64,000 bases of DNA from Neurospora tetrasperma FGSC 2508. Taxonomy: Eukaryota; Ascomycota; Sordariomycetes; Sordariales; Sordariaceae. Below the pieces are notes generated by a model that saw only the letters and a list, made by a program, of their open reading frames with translations, did not search any database and had not been told where the DNA came from. Positions 11,401-22,129 of the stretch are shown piece by piece (within the stretch, counting starts at the first letter, position 1; every line of letters begins with the position of its first letter). Where the stretch lies: positions 1,295,887-1,359,886 of the forward strand of contig NW_009799100.1 in the NCBI RefSeq assembly GCF_000213175.1, in the 5' to 3' direction. Position numbers and translations under genes: made by a program.

Positions 11401-13239
11401 CGGGCCACTGCCAGAGGCAGATGTCAATGGGCCATGTGCGGTAGGGATAAAATCTGGCGATGTCGGTTTTGTGAGGCGGTTTGAGGGTACCGCCCCATAG
11501 CTGTAATAATTACTTGTCAGTATTGAGATTGCGGGATTATCGTTTGAAAGGTCAAGTGACTAGACTAATGGTCACGACGGGTATGATATGCTTACCTGGT
11601 TCTCAAATGCAAATCCAATCTCAGCCTTTCCCTCATTAGCCCAGAAGGGATCGTCCCATGCTCGACGAACTTCTGGGTTTAGAGTGTCTGCGACGTGGCC
11701 ATACATGGCAAAATGAGCGGCATGCTATTTCATCAACGACGGACGGCGGTTCCTGAGTCAGCTACTACATGGCAGGCTATTAGAAGGTAACGAGATAAAA
11801 AAAAAAAAAAAAAAAAAAAAACATACAGCTAGTTCGTGAAGAATGACAGTTGCAATCACGAGTGAACAGTTTTGCTTTTCGACAATGGTGTACTGCGGGA
11901 CAAGCAGAGGCCACATGATCTCGGCTGCAATCGCAACTTCCAGACGAAAATTGACAGCGTCGTTTCGATGGTATGGCTGCGTCTCACCGGTCATGTCGTC
12001 TCGGCCCGGTCCTTGTCCAGCCACGAATTGACGGTTTGACTTGATGCTAAGGCTTATTCTTTCCTGAATATAGCTGAGGGCGAGGTTTGCTCTCATGTGA
12101 GTGCCCTGCTTTGCGAACCAGTCCTTGGGCTCGCTGGGGTCGATGTAGATGAGCTTTTTGTCCTTGTGTTTTCTGCTCTTGCGGTGAGGTGGGACTTCAA
12201 TTCCGCAGAGAGAGTCCAAGCATGCTCGCCAGAAGGGATGATCCATCTGTAAAACCCGGGTGACGAGCTGGAGGGCTGGTTGGAGTGCTGTCCACAGTTC
12301 TTCGTCGTTCTGTGAAAGATGTCAACTAGTATTCATGGTTGATAACGAGTAAAATGGAGGTTGACGACGGGGAGATGGTTTATGTGCCAATAACTCACCA
12401 CAGAGTATTCGCCTGTTTTACCGCAAAGATTGTATCTTGGCCGGCCGCCCTCGTCCATATTGAGCCATTTTTGGTCTCTGACGAGTAAACTATAGACGAG
12501 TCAGCTCTGCTACTAGTGTCAACCGAAAGTTAGGAGGTGATGCATACTCGTGAAGGTTCCCAGTGAGGTTGCTCTCTTGAGGTTCAAAGTCCGGGTGCAA
12601 AGGCTCGGCTTTCCAATCGATCCTCTAAACCGGTGGATGTCAGCTTTTCTAGTCTCTTAATTTTAGTACCGGGGAGGATGACCAAATCAGGTGGAAGAAT
12701 ACCTCTTTAGTCGTGAACCCATAGAACAAGGCCCTTTGATAGTCCTCATCATCGGCATAGACCTCTTCTTCTCCAAATTTGCTCTTGAAAAGAGCAATGT
12801 TTGCATGCGAGTACGATGCCGGATCCTGATCCAGATTCTGGAATTCGTGCTCGAAGGCTTCCGCTATGGGGGACATGCGTGACCGGCCGTGTCGAGGACC
12901 ACGGAAGTCATCATCGGGGAAAATTCCATATCGCAGGGCATATCTGGTGGGGTTCTGCGCTCTGTCCTCGGGCAGGAGAGCTGGCCGCAGCCGAGACGTC
13001 GCATCACCCTTGATCACGGCCGTTGCACCGTCCTGCGGGACAACTTCTTCTGGGGGAAGTGTGACGCCCTCTTGAGGCCAGTTGGGACGTGTCCATCGTG
13101 GGATAGGAAAGGCGGCATCTGGATTCTGCGTTGCCTCAAGGACTGTGTCATAGGTGTTCTGCTTGATGGTGTTGATAGTTGAGGTGAACGGTTCCCACTT
13201 CCAGTCACGAATGTCGTCGTCGGACTCGTCGGCGTTCAT
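8450..13239 (-). CDS. Large uncharacterised protein with HExxH zincin-like motif and low-complexity tail
   Basis: I assembled six exons: 13239-12703, 12624-12548, 12489-12399, 12309-11827, 11724-11596 and 11500-8450, giving 1455 aa. All junctions keep phase and most introns show CTGAC branch sites. Exon 4 ends with VILHELA and exon 5 starts with HAAHF, so splicing creates HELAH at residues 393-397, a zincin-type metal-binding and catalytic motif. A Glu in KAEIGFAFEN (E431) could be the third ligand, as in gluzincins. GGT follows at the next junction. A helical, Leu-rich region follows the domain. The second half (about 800 onward) is low complexity: Asp run, Ala run, Ser runs, Pro/Thr/Arg-rich and a final Gly/Arg-rich part, probably disordered. 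There is no signal peptide, so it is probably intracellular. I do not recognise a named family; peptidase activity is inference. Confidence 0.8.
11797..11821. repeat. 25-nt poly-A tract in intron 4 of the HExxH gene
   Basis: An uninterrupted run of A (T in the transcript) lies between the GTATGT donor and the branch site of the intron that splits the HExxH motif. It could act as a polypyrimidine-type element or simply be a slippage tract. Confidence 0.8.
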
Positions 13240-13555
13240 GTTTGCGTAATCTGATGATAGCAATAGCAGAGAGAGAGAAGAACATGATGTTGAGCAAATG
13301 AAAGACGTATATTGAGTATATCATGTACATAACAAGTAAACTTTCGACACAAAGAGGTTGTTCCAGCGTGGTGAAGAGGGCCATTCCTTTCCTTGTTCGA
13401 TTCCGCTTCCGGCACCCTTTGAGAAACGGGCCATGAATGAAGACAATGGTGAAAGAGACTCAATGCATCTGGATCTATATGGTATTCTTGTATCCATCAT
13501 CTTTGGGTACGTGATCTTGAGTTCGGGACACAAAGATGCGAAGGAGAGGAAAAGA

Positions 13556-13582
13556 GAAGAGAGAGAGAGAGAGAGGGAGAGG
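13556..13582. repeat. (GA)n microsatellite
   Basis: An imperfect GAGAGA tract upstream of the HExxH gene start. Such tracts are common near fungal promoters; no specific role is claimed. Confidence 0.7.
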
Positions 13583-14317
13583 TACGTACCTCCCCATGTT
13601 GTCGTCGAATGTGGAGCCAGCCCAGCACCAGTCGGTGCCAAGCTTGGTAATTGTAGTGTAGCCCAGCTGTCAGCTGTCAGGTACCGTCATGCTCTGTACT
13701 GCGTATAGTTCATGCACGCACTGTACTACGCATTATGCTGCTGTAGCGTATGTACCACGCTCCTGTCAGAATTAAGCGCACCGCATCCAGACCCACCACA
13801 GATTTCATGATCAAAACTCGGCCGATGTTTCACCCAAGAACTTGGTTCTCACTGCAAATTCATGAGCAGTCAATGCTTCCTCTTCTAGAACTATACCTTG
13901 TCTCAAACTTCGGGTATGCGTCCCTGAAGTGAACGCCTTTTCATCAACGTAACCACGAGTGGTGATGTTCGCCAAGGGCGCGGCAAAACGTGGTAAACTG
14001 GTTGTCGGTGTGCGCATAATTCTGACGTCCACGACTAGTGAGTGTTACTGTTAGTGTTAGTGCAGCTTTTCGTGAAGCTGTTATTCACCACCAGGATCTC
14101 CTAACAGCCGATACGGCAACGCTCGAGAACCACGCATCAACATGACATGTCCTTGCCGTCTGTGCAATGGGTAACACACGGCGGCATGTATAGAGACTAA
14201 TAAAGATTGATGGATCCAATATCATCTCTGCGACCTTCCGGATTACGTGCTCTCGTATTGGTCTTTTCCCAAGGTTCCCAGGGTCGGCATCCGCTCTCTG
14301 CATCGACTGACCACGAG

Positions 14318-14657
14318 CCGGATAAATCGACTGTGTGCCCAGATGAATCCGCTGTGTGGAGCCCATACAAACTGATACGTAGCTAAGACCCAAAGCTTGG
14401 CATTTCTCGCGCCAACTTTCGCGACTGCAAGTTATTACCAAAATGTCATTGTCTTGACAACGAAAATAAGAGTTTAAAACTACCTTTTCTAAAGCGTTGA
14501 ATTCCCATTCATATGCGGGGGCCTCTCACCGGCCCCCTGCACCCCCGGGACTAACCCTAGCACCTAACCCTAACCACTAACCCTAACACTAACCTTGGGG
14601 GCAGCCCGCGAAGACTACACAGTCGATTTATCCATCGAACACAGTCGATTTATCCGG
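14318..14657. repeat. 19-bp inverted repeats flanking a telomere-like tract
   Basis: CCGGATAAATCGACTGTGT at 14318-14336 is the exact reverse complement of 14639-14657. A second right-hand copy lacking the last two bases lies at 14617-14633, and a diverged left copy (GATGAATCCGCTGTGTG) at 14342-14358. Together they bracket about 300 bp that include the CCCTAA-type tract. No transposase or target-site duplication was identified. Confidence 0.7.
14551..14594 (-). repeat. Interstitial telomere-like (TTAGGG-type) tract
   Basis: The plus strand reads CTAACCCT, CCTAACCCTAAC, ACTAACCCTAAC and ACTAACC in close succession, so the minus strand carries degenerate TTAGGG repeats like those of Neurospora telomeres. 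It is preceded by a C/G-rich block (14532-14549) and followed by a run of Gs. A second, weaker GTTAGTGTTAGTG motif lies at about 14050-14065 on the plus strand. Confidence 0.7.
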
Positions 14658-14919
14658 TAGCACTGACCATGGTCCATCTCTCGATTTTCCTGCTAACAGA
14701 TGCAACTCCACCTTCCGCAACGAGAAGGTGACTCTGGTGTCCCCTGTCTTCAAGCCTCTTTCTTTTCTCTCACCGTCCGAGTTTCGATTCCTCTTCAACT
14801 TCCCGGGAGCTAGGCATCATGACCGGGACTGCCAGGCACAAGTCCTCTCGAAATGGTTCGTAGTTGACGGATTCTATCCTGGCTGGCCGGCCTCGAGCAG
14901 GGAAACCTTCACTATTGCG

Positions 14920-14938
14920 TGATAATGACAACTGATAA
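14920..14938 (+). promoter_or_regulatory. Paired TGATAA (GATA-factor) motifs
   Basis: TGATAA occurs at 14920 and again at 14933, and GATAAATCC follows at about 15153, all upstream of the secreted S41 peptidase gene. Closely spaced GATA motifs are the typical target of fungal GATA factors such as the nitrogen regulator NIT2/AreA, which controls extracellular proteases. Function here is inferred from position only. Confidence 0.35.
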
Positions 14939-15195
14939 GTGAGTGAGAGAATGCTGTATATACCTTATTCTCCTTCAAACCGGATTTATCTGAACACCGG
15001 ACTAGGCTCAACATAGTCTAGTACATGAGCTGTCGATTGGGCATGGCAGACTTGCCAGCCGCTCTGAATGGTTTCTTCAACTTCCCGGCCCCGCTGGCCG
15101 TCTTGCATGCAGCTGCTTCCCGGATCTGCTAGACCGCAAGGGGAATGTGCAAGATAAATCCAGTTTGTATATATAGGAAGTGGTAGATGGCAAAG

Positions 15196-15203
15196 TATAA
15201 AAG
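15196..15203 (+). promoter_or_regulatory. TATA box of the S41 peptidase gene
   Basis: TATAAAAG lies 86 bp before the ATG at 15282, at a normal core-promoter distance for a gene with a short leader. Confidence 0.5.
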
Positions 15204-15281
15204 AGTCATGATGCCTTCAGAGGGAGGTTTGGCTCTTGGGTCTCTTGTGTACGCGCCGTCAAGCTTTTTCCAAGTATCGAT

Positions 15282-17640
15282 ATGCGTGGGCACTTCTGGG
15301 CCGTCCCGGCCGTACTGACCGCCGTCATTGACTCGGCCGTTTCTAAGCCAGTCATCACCACAACGGCCAGTCCAAGTGTCCCTACCAGTGAGCCGTGTGC
15401 CATTGTGAGCAGCTCATGGGCTTCCCAGAAAGCTGCCAACCCATCAGGTGAGTTGTCATGTTGACAGACGATATGCGAGAACGTAAGCTGACAGACATCA
15501 AGCTACCCCGACTGTGGCAGCAGCTCTTGCATACGAGTGTCTTAACTCAATCCCTCTAGGGAAAGATGCCGCCATCGAGCTTGTGGATGCGATCAGGCCC
15601 TACATCGACTGGCAAAGTGACTCGGCCTACAAGGCCAAGCCGCCCAAGGAGTACCCCTACCCGGCTTACGACGTCTTTGGCGCTCTTGACAACGTCAAGG
15701 CCAAGCTGCAGGCGGACAAGTACGCCAACGAGTACCAGTTTCAACAGGAGCTGTACACCACCGTCTTCGGTCCCGGCCATGATGGCCACTTTGTCTTCTA
15801 CCCGGACGCCCTGACCAGGGTCTTCGAGTGGCGCCGCCAGCGCTCCCTGGTGTCCATCAGCGAGGACGGCAAGTCCCTGCCCGTTATCAAGGTGTACGAG
15901 GACGTCCTCGCCAACCCCAAGAACGCTTCCGTGGTCAAGCTGATCAATGGCATCGACGCCGCCACCTATCTGGCCAAGACCATTGACGTCGCCGGTATCA
16001 GCCAGGACCCCGACGCCAACTACAATACCATGTTCTACCAGAAAGCCACCTTTGCCAGCAGCAAGTCTACCGGCTTTTTCGCCAACGGCGGCCGTATCCG
16101 GTACATCTACCAGGGCGCCAACACCACCCTGACCTTCGCCAATGGCACCAGTGTGACTCTCGAGAACCAGGCCGCCGTCAAGGCCGACATGACGAACGTC
16201 ACCTCGGGCGCGGCCTATTACGCCAAGTTCTGCAACCCCCACGGCGCGACCCTCAACAGCTCCGCCGAGTCCCCCGAGGACGCTCCCGCAGAGAACGTCC
16301 TCGGCTACCCCAAGCCAGTCATCATCACCTCTGACGCCGTCGTATCCGGCTACTTCCTCGAGGGCGCCGGATACGAAGACGTAGCCGTCATCGCCCTGTT
16401 CGCCTTCTCCTCCGCCTCCATCGCCGAGTTCCAAGCCGTCGTGCAGGATTTCATCGCCGAAGCCGTCGCAGCCGGCAAAACAAAACTGATTGTCGACTTC
16501 CAGAACAACGGCGGCGGCTACATCCTCCTCGGTTACGACTTCTTCCGCCAGTTATTCCCCTCCATCGTCCAGGACGGGTTTTCGCGGTGGAAGGAAACCG
16601 ACTCGTACAACGCCATGGCCCAGATCGTCAGCGACCGCGTCTCCGGGGTAAACCCGTACACCACCCCCGACTACGAGCTGGTAGAGGACTACGAGTCCTG
16701 GTTCAACTACCGCTACGACCTCAACCTGACCAACCAACCCTTCCGCTCCTTTGGCGCCAAGTTCGCCCCCCACGTCTACCAGGGAACCAAGTACACCAAC
16801 CTGATGCGCTGGAACCTCAACGACAACCTAACCACCACCAACGAGACCTACGGGATGGGCATCGAAATCACCGGCTACGGCTCTCTCAACCCTAGCGTTG
16901 TCCAACAGCCCTTCGACGCAGACAACATCGTCATCCTCTACGACGGCGCGTGCGCCTCCACGTGCACCCTGGCCTCGGAATTCTTGAGGATCCAAGGCGG
17001 CGTCCAATCCATCGCCATGGGCGGCCGTCCCAACCACAACCCCATCCAAGGCGTCGGCGGCGTCAAAGGTGCCCAAGTCCTGCAGTACCGCAACATTTAC
17101 TCATCCGTCCAGAAATACCTCCCCTTCGCCAAGACCGAGTCCCAGAAGAAGGCTCTCTCCAAGTTCAGTATGCTCCCCATCAACCGCAGCGCCGCAGCCG
17201 CCGTCAACGTGCGCGACCAGATCCTGCGCGATAACGTCAATGACGGCACCCCTGCCCAGTTTGTGGTGGAGGAGGCCGACTGCCGCTTGTTCTGGACGCT
17301 GGACATGGTCAAGGATGTGAGCGCCGTGTGGAAGCGGGCGGCGGATGTGGCCTTTAACAAGGGCAAGTGTAATGTGGGTGCGATCAAGAAGTCGGGTAAG
17401 GGTAAGGGTAAGGGACCTAAGCCTGGTCATGTCGGTACTGCTGCTGCTGCTGCTGCTGGTAGACCCGGTGCGGGTAAAGGCAATGGGGATGGGGGTAAGA
17501 GACTGTCGGAGATTGTGAGAGAGGAGGAGGAGGAGAAGAAGGCCAAATTTGGTATTTCGAGATTTGGTGGAGACGGAGGCAAGACGCAGCAGCAGATTGA
17601 GGATTGGGAGGCGGTTTATCGGTTGGAGGTCATTCCTTGA
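15282..17640 (+). CDS. Secreted S41-family (CPAF-like) serine peptidase
   Basis: Exons are 15282-15447 and 15503-17640 (767 aa). The intron has a GTGAGT donor, a GCTGAC branch site and a TCAAG acceptor. The N-terminus (MRGHFWAVPAVLTAVIDSAV) looks like a signal peptide. A Ser/Thr-rich linker and cysteine-containing region follow, with many N-glycosylation sequons (for example NTT, NGT, NVT). The C-terminal half carries S41 landmarks: LIVDFQNNGGGY and the nucleophile region DGACASTCTLASEF with the candidate Ser at residue 541. This matches the fungal UstP/CPAF-like peptidase group. The last 90 residues are low complexity: GKGKGKG, an Ala run, then acidic and lysine-rich. GATA motifs upstream suggest nitrogen control. 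The exact substrate is unknown. Confidence 0.85.
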
Positions 17641-18499
17641 ACGGAATAACATGTTTTGGATGAAAGTGTGGGAAAGGAAAGGGTGGTGGTATTGTACTGA
17701 AGGAAGATGGGAGTACTTGTTTTGTATAAAGCGAATTGCGTACATAACCGAATGATACCCAAAGATGTAAACGAATAGCGTGTTTGATGCAAGCTTGCCC
17801 GTTGTTGTCAAGTGTAAACAAACAATGAGGTAGCTCGATGTATCACTAGATACGAGAAACGAGCATTGCTGCTTCACTACGCCGCACTTGCGCTGCCATG
17901 CATTGTTCATGAGGGCCTGAACATATGGGATCGCCAATGCTGAAGATGCGATGTTGCAACTGTCGTACCGCCAAAGATCTGCCGGTTTTGACTTGTTATG
18001 CTCTGGTCACGTGACGTATTCAGGGCGCCTTAAAATATCAGGGAAAAATACGTCCCAATATCACAGAAGAGTTCGATTTCAACAGCAAAACGAAGCACAT
18101 TGCACAAATACACATGAGTTATTGTAATCAAGTGTGACTTTTTAAGTCGTCTATCATCTAGAATGTCATGCATCTCTTTCGTTATATCCACGTTGGGTAT
18201 CCTCCTTTTTTCCCCTCCATACGGGCACACACCATGAAGACATTAGGATAAACAGGACCATCTCGGGGGTCTCCAGTCCCCAAGCGTTCCGAATCCTTGC
18301 CTCCCGGCCACCCAGTAGAACGATACGCTGCGACGGTTGTCTCGCAAGAGAAATTATGATCTAAAAGCTCATAACACCAAAGTAGACGCAAAACCCACGA
18401 TGCCTGACCATGCAAACCGGACCCAGAAAAAGCAACTTTTGATCTCCATTGACAAAGTGAAATCAGTCTTGAACGCACCACCCATCAGCAACGAGTGAT
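17641..18499. other. Convergent intergenic region, S41 peptidase / EF-3
   Basis: Two genes end here, so the interval should hold their 3' UTRs and poly(A) sites. Short open frames (17549-17937, 18030-18481) are overlaps or chance frames. No RNA gene or repeat is seen. Confidence 0.4.
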
Positions 18500-21400
18500 T
18501 TAGAAGTCGTCCTCGTCAGAGAAGACCTGTTGAGGAAAAGTTAGTGAACCTGCTGACAGAACAATAAGGGAGTGTGGATTATTAAACGTACCTCCTCACC
18601 ACGCTTGCGGCGGGCCATACGCTCCTTCTTCTTCTTGCGGAGCTCGGCAGAAGAAAGCTTAGCCTTCTTCTTGGTGGAGACGATCTTGTTGCCCATGGCA
18701 TCGAACTTCTCCTCTTCCTCACCATCGTCCTCCTTGAGACGAGGACCAGAGCCCTGGCCCTGGACCCAGTTGTGGCCGGAAGGAGTCATCTTGCCGTCCA
18801 TGACAGCCCAGACTTCCTCAGTCAAGTCCTTGGTGAACTCGGCAGAGTGGGTAATGATGATGACACCACCCTCGAACTTCTTGAGGGCCTTGGAAAGGGC
18901 ACCAAGAGAGTCACGGTCAAGATAGTTGGTAGGCTCGTCAAGGACGATCAAGTGAGGACGCTGCCAAGAGCAGGCGGCAAGGACGACCTTGACACGCTGA
19001 CCACCGGAGAGACCGCGCATGCGGGAGTGAGAAACAAGCTCGGCATCGAGACCGAAGTTGGCGCAGTGAGACTCGATCTCCTTGCGGACAAGGGGACGGA
19101 ACTGACCGGAAGCGAGGGCCTCCTTCATATCGACATCGGCAACCATCTTCTGGTGAGAAGCGAGAAGCTCGTTACGGGGCAACCAAGCGTTGTCAGCGGT
19201 CATCATGGGGACCCAGCGCTCGTTCTTCATGCCAATGTTCTCGCCGAGGGCGAAAGAGCACTCGTACTCGTAGGAGTTCTTGAACTTTCTACGGCTGTGA
19301 ATGCCAATGACACGACGGGCAGTGCCCTCGATCTTGAAGACCTTGTTCATGGCCTCCTCATCGGCCTCGGTGATGATCTTGTTGGCACGATCCATGGTCT
19401 CACGATCCTCACCAGTCTGGAAACGCCACTGGATGTACTCGGAGGGAGTCTTGTCGAGGTGGTTATCGATATGGGCGAAAGCGTGCTGCTTAATGTAGGC
19501 GATACGGATGTTCTCGTGCTGGTAGATCTCACCCTGGGTGGGGATGAGCTCACCAGTGAGGACGTTGATGAGGGTGGACTTGCCGGCACCGTTGGGGCCA
19601 ATGACGGCAATACGGGAGCCGAGCGAGCACTGGAAGGAGATGTCGGAGATCTGGGGCTTGGCGGTACCGGGGTACTGGAAGGACATCTTGGTGGCACGGA
19701 GAATGGCCTTGGCCTTGGTCTTGACACCCTCGAGGAAACCGGGCTCGGGGAAGGAGAACTCCATCTCGGAGGCACCGAGCTCGTAGTAGGACTTGGCAGA
19801 GGGGACACGAGAGACGAAGTCCTTGAGGTTACCACGGTAACGCTTAAGCTTGAAGCGCTCGTAGTGGATAATGTGCTGGCAGACGTTGTCGAGGAAACCA
19901 GAGTCGTGAGAGACGATGATGGAAGTGCAAGGAGAGCTCTTGAGGTAATCCTCGAGCCACTTAACGTTCTTGACATCCAAATGGTTAGTGGGCTCGTCGA
20001 GGAGAAGAATATCGGGAGCCTCGAAGACGGCACGGCACAGGGCGAGCTTCATCTTCCAACCACCGGAAAGAGCAGAAATGTCGTTCTTGATCATGTCAGG
20101 GCTGAAGCCGAACTCGGCGAGCTTGGCCTCGACATCCTCGCGGGAGGTATCGACACCAGCCTCCTTGAGCTTCTTCATGGTCCAGTCAATGGTGGTCATC
20201 TCAGTGTCCTCGGAGTCAAGGTCGTGCTCAACGAAGACGGTCTTGACCTCGGACTGCTTGGGGAAACCCTCGACCTGCTCGTTGTTGATGGCGCGCATGA
20301 GGGTGGACTTGCCGGAACCGTTGGGACCGCAAAGACCGTAGCGCTGGCCACGCTTGAGACGAAGGTGGGTCTGGTTGAGAAGAATCTTGGCACCGTAGGC
20401 AAGAGAGAAGGTGCAGTTGCAGAGATCCTCACCCTCCTCATCGTCAGCCTCAGCCTCATCGGCCTCAGCGGCACCGGGGGTGGCCTTCTTGCGGAGGGCA
20501 TCAGTGACAGCCTCGGACTCAGCGTCGCCAACGATGACGGTGAGGTAGGGCTTGACGGCCTCAGCCCAGATGGAGGACTCAGTGGCCTTCTCAGAAACGA
20601 GCTGACCAGCAACGGCGGCGATGTACTCGACAATGGCGGTGGACTTCTCGAAAGCAGAGGCGTACTTGCTGCCGAGAACCTCCTTGAGGTGGCCAAGGAC
20701 AATGTTGATATCACCGGGGTTCTGAGCCTCGGGGATCTTGCCGTCAACAACGTTACCGACGCGGACGAGGGTGTCAAGAGCCTGCTTGGTCTTCTCACGG
20801 GCCTCGGGATCAGCGAGGTTGTCGTAGTTCTTCTGGAGAGCGGGCATCATCTTGGGCAAGAAGGGAGCAACAATGTTGGGGTCGTCGACGAGCTTGCACA
20901 TGTTGTCGACAATGACGGCGGCCTTACGCTTGATGGCGGTGTCGCGCTCGTTGAGACCACGATCAAGGAGAGGAACCATGAGGGCAAGAGTGGGCTCAGT
21001 GACCTCAGTGACGAAAGTGGTGGCACCGAGCAAGTGAACGGTCTCGGGGACGTTCTCGGGCTTGGCGATACACTTGATCAACTCAGGGATGAAGCGCTCG
21101 ATATCACGGTTGACAATAAGCTGGCAGAGCTTCTCCATGGTCTGGTAGGCACGCTCCTTGACCTCCTTCTTGGTATCCCACATGGCCTCAGAGATAACGG
21201 GGATGAGGTCGGGGACGAGGAGACCGAGCTGGACGGGGGCGGTGCGGATGAGGGTGTCAATGAAGTCAAGGGCGGTCATCTTCTCGGGCCACTTCTGGGC
21301 GTTGCGGATGGTGTCGATGAGAGGGTTGAGGGTGGCCTTGACAGCGTTGGGGTTGATGGCCTCGGCGATGGCAAGAGCGGCAGCAATGGCAGCGTTCTTG

Positions 21401-22129
21401 ACAGCGGTGATCTTGTCACCAGCGGCAGTGAAGACGCTGGGGAGGAGGGCGACCAGGTAGGGCTCAACATGGGCGGAAACCTCGCTGTGCTGAGCGATGG
21501 CCTGGATGGCAGAAAGAGCCTTCTCGCGAGCGGTGGCATCCTTCTTGTTGGCGAGCTGCTTCTTGAGCGCCTCGACAGTCCTATTGGTGATTCACATGTT
21601 AGCACAGCGTTCTCCAAATTTTTTGGTGTCTGTGTTTGTGCGTGGCAGGGAGATTGCCCGACTGGGACACTGGTGCCTGCAGCGATGCACAATGCTCATT
21701 CGATAAATCCGACCCCCAACAAGAGTCGGGACCTCAAATTTGACACCGTCCTGCTGAGACCACCATATCGGTGACCGATCCTTCGGAGAGGCATTTGTGG
21801 TCCATGTCCTTCAGTACGCCCCCACTCCACTTTTGGCGGGGTAGGTACGCTTCGACCGCCAACTGCGATGCTCAATTTTTTCCCAGCGCCAAGGCAAACA
21901 GACGCCAGGGGAGGGCAGTGGAGCGGCTGATGCGACCCAGCAAAAATGAAAATTGTGATGTGAGGAAGTCTTACTTGACGGGGGTATCAAGGTCCTGAGT
22001 GCGACCGTTGATGAAAGAGGCAACGTCGATGGAAGCCTGCTTGACGGCATCGGCCTCGTTGGCGATGGTGAGCTTCTGCATGAGCTCATCAAGAACCTTG
22101 AGGCTCTGAGCGTTCTCCTTGGCGGACAT
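18500..22129 (-). CDS. Translation elongation factor 3 (ABC-F ATPase)
   Basis: EF-3 is the fungal ribosome-bound ATPase that helps release E-site tRNA during elongation. Exons are 22129-21975, 21580-18592 and 18526-18500 (1056 aa, close to the yeast length). The start is [24 protein letters not shown] repeats fill the N-terminal third. The first ABC domain has GPNGSGKST and LSGGW. The second has GPNGAGKST, a chromodomain-like insert and LSGGQ. Each domain has an LDEPTNHLD- or LDEPTNYLD-type Walker B motif. The basic C-terminus ends, through a nine-codon last exon, in [11 protein letters not shown], the classic EF-3 tail. Intron 1 is long (394 nt) and intron 2 is 65 nt. Strong C-ending codon bias fits very high expression. 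Confidence 0.97.

Larger units (their letters stand above)
13240..15281. other. 2-kb intergenic region between HExxH gene and S41 peptidase
   Basis: This is the shared upstream region of two divergent genes. It holds a (GA)n tract (13556-13582), a telomere-like tract, inverted copies of a GATAAATC motif, paired TGATAA sites and a TATA box, each listed separately. Small open frames (for example 14085-14441 minus and 14728-14922 plus) have no recognisable protein character. Confidence 0.5.

Noticed and set aside
15556-16434. 292-aa minus-strand frame inside the S41 peptidase gene
   Set aside because: Antisense shadow of a GC-rich coding exon; Gly/Val/Asp-rich, no domain.
18772-21774. 1000-codon open frame on the plus strand opposite EF-3
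   Set aside because: It is the mirror of the strongly biased EF-3 codons (C/G third positions remove stops on the opposite strand). The protein is a monotonous Leu/Gly/Val/Asp sequence with no domain, and EF-3 is certain.
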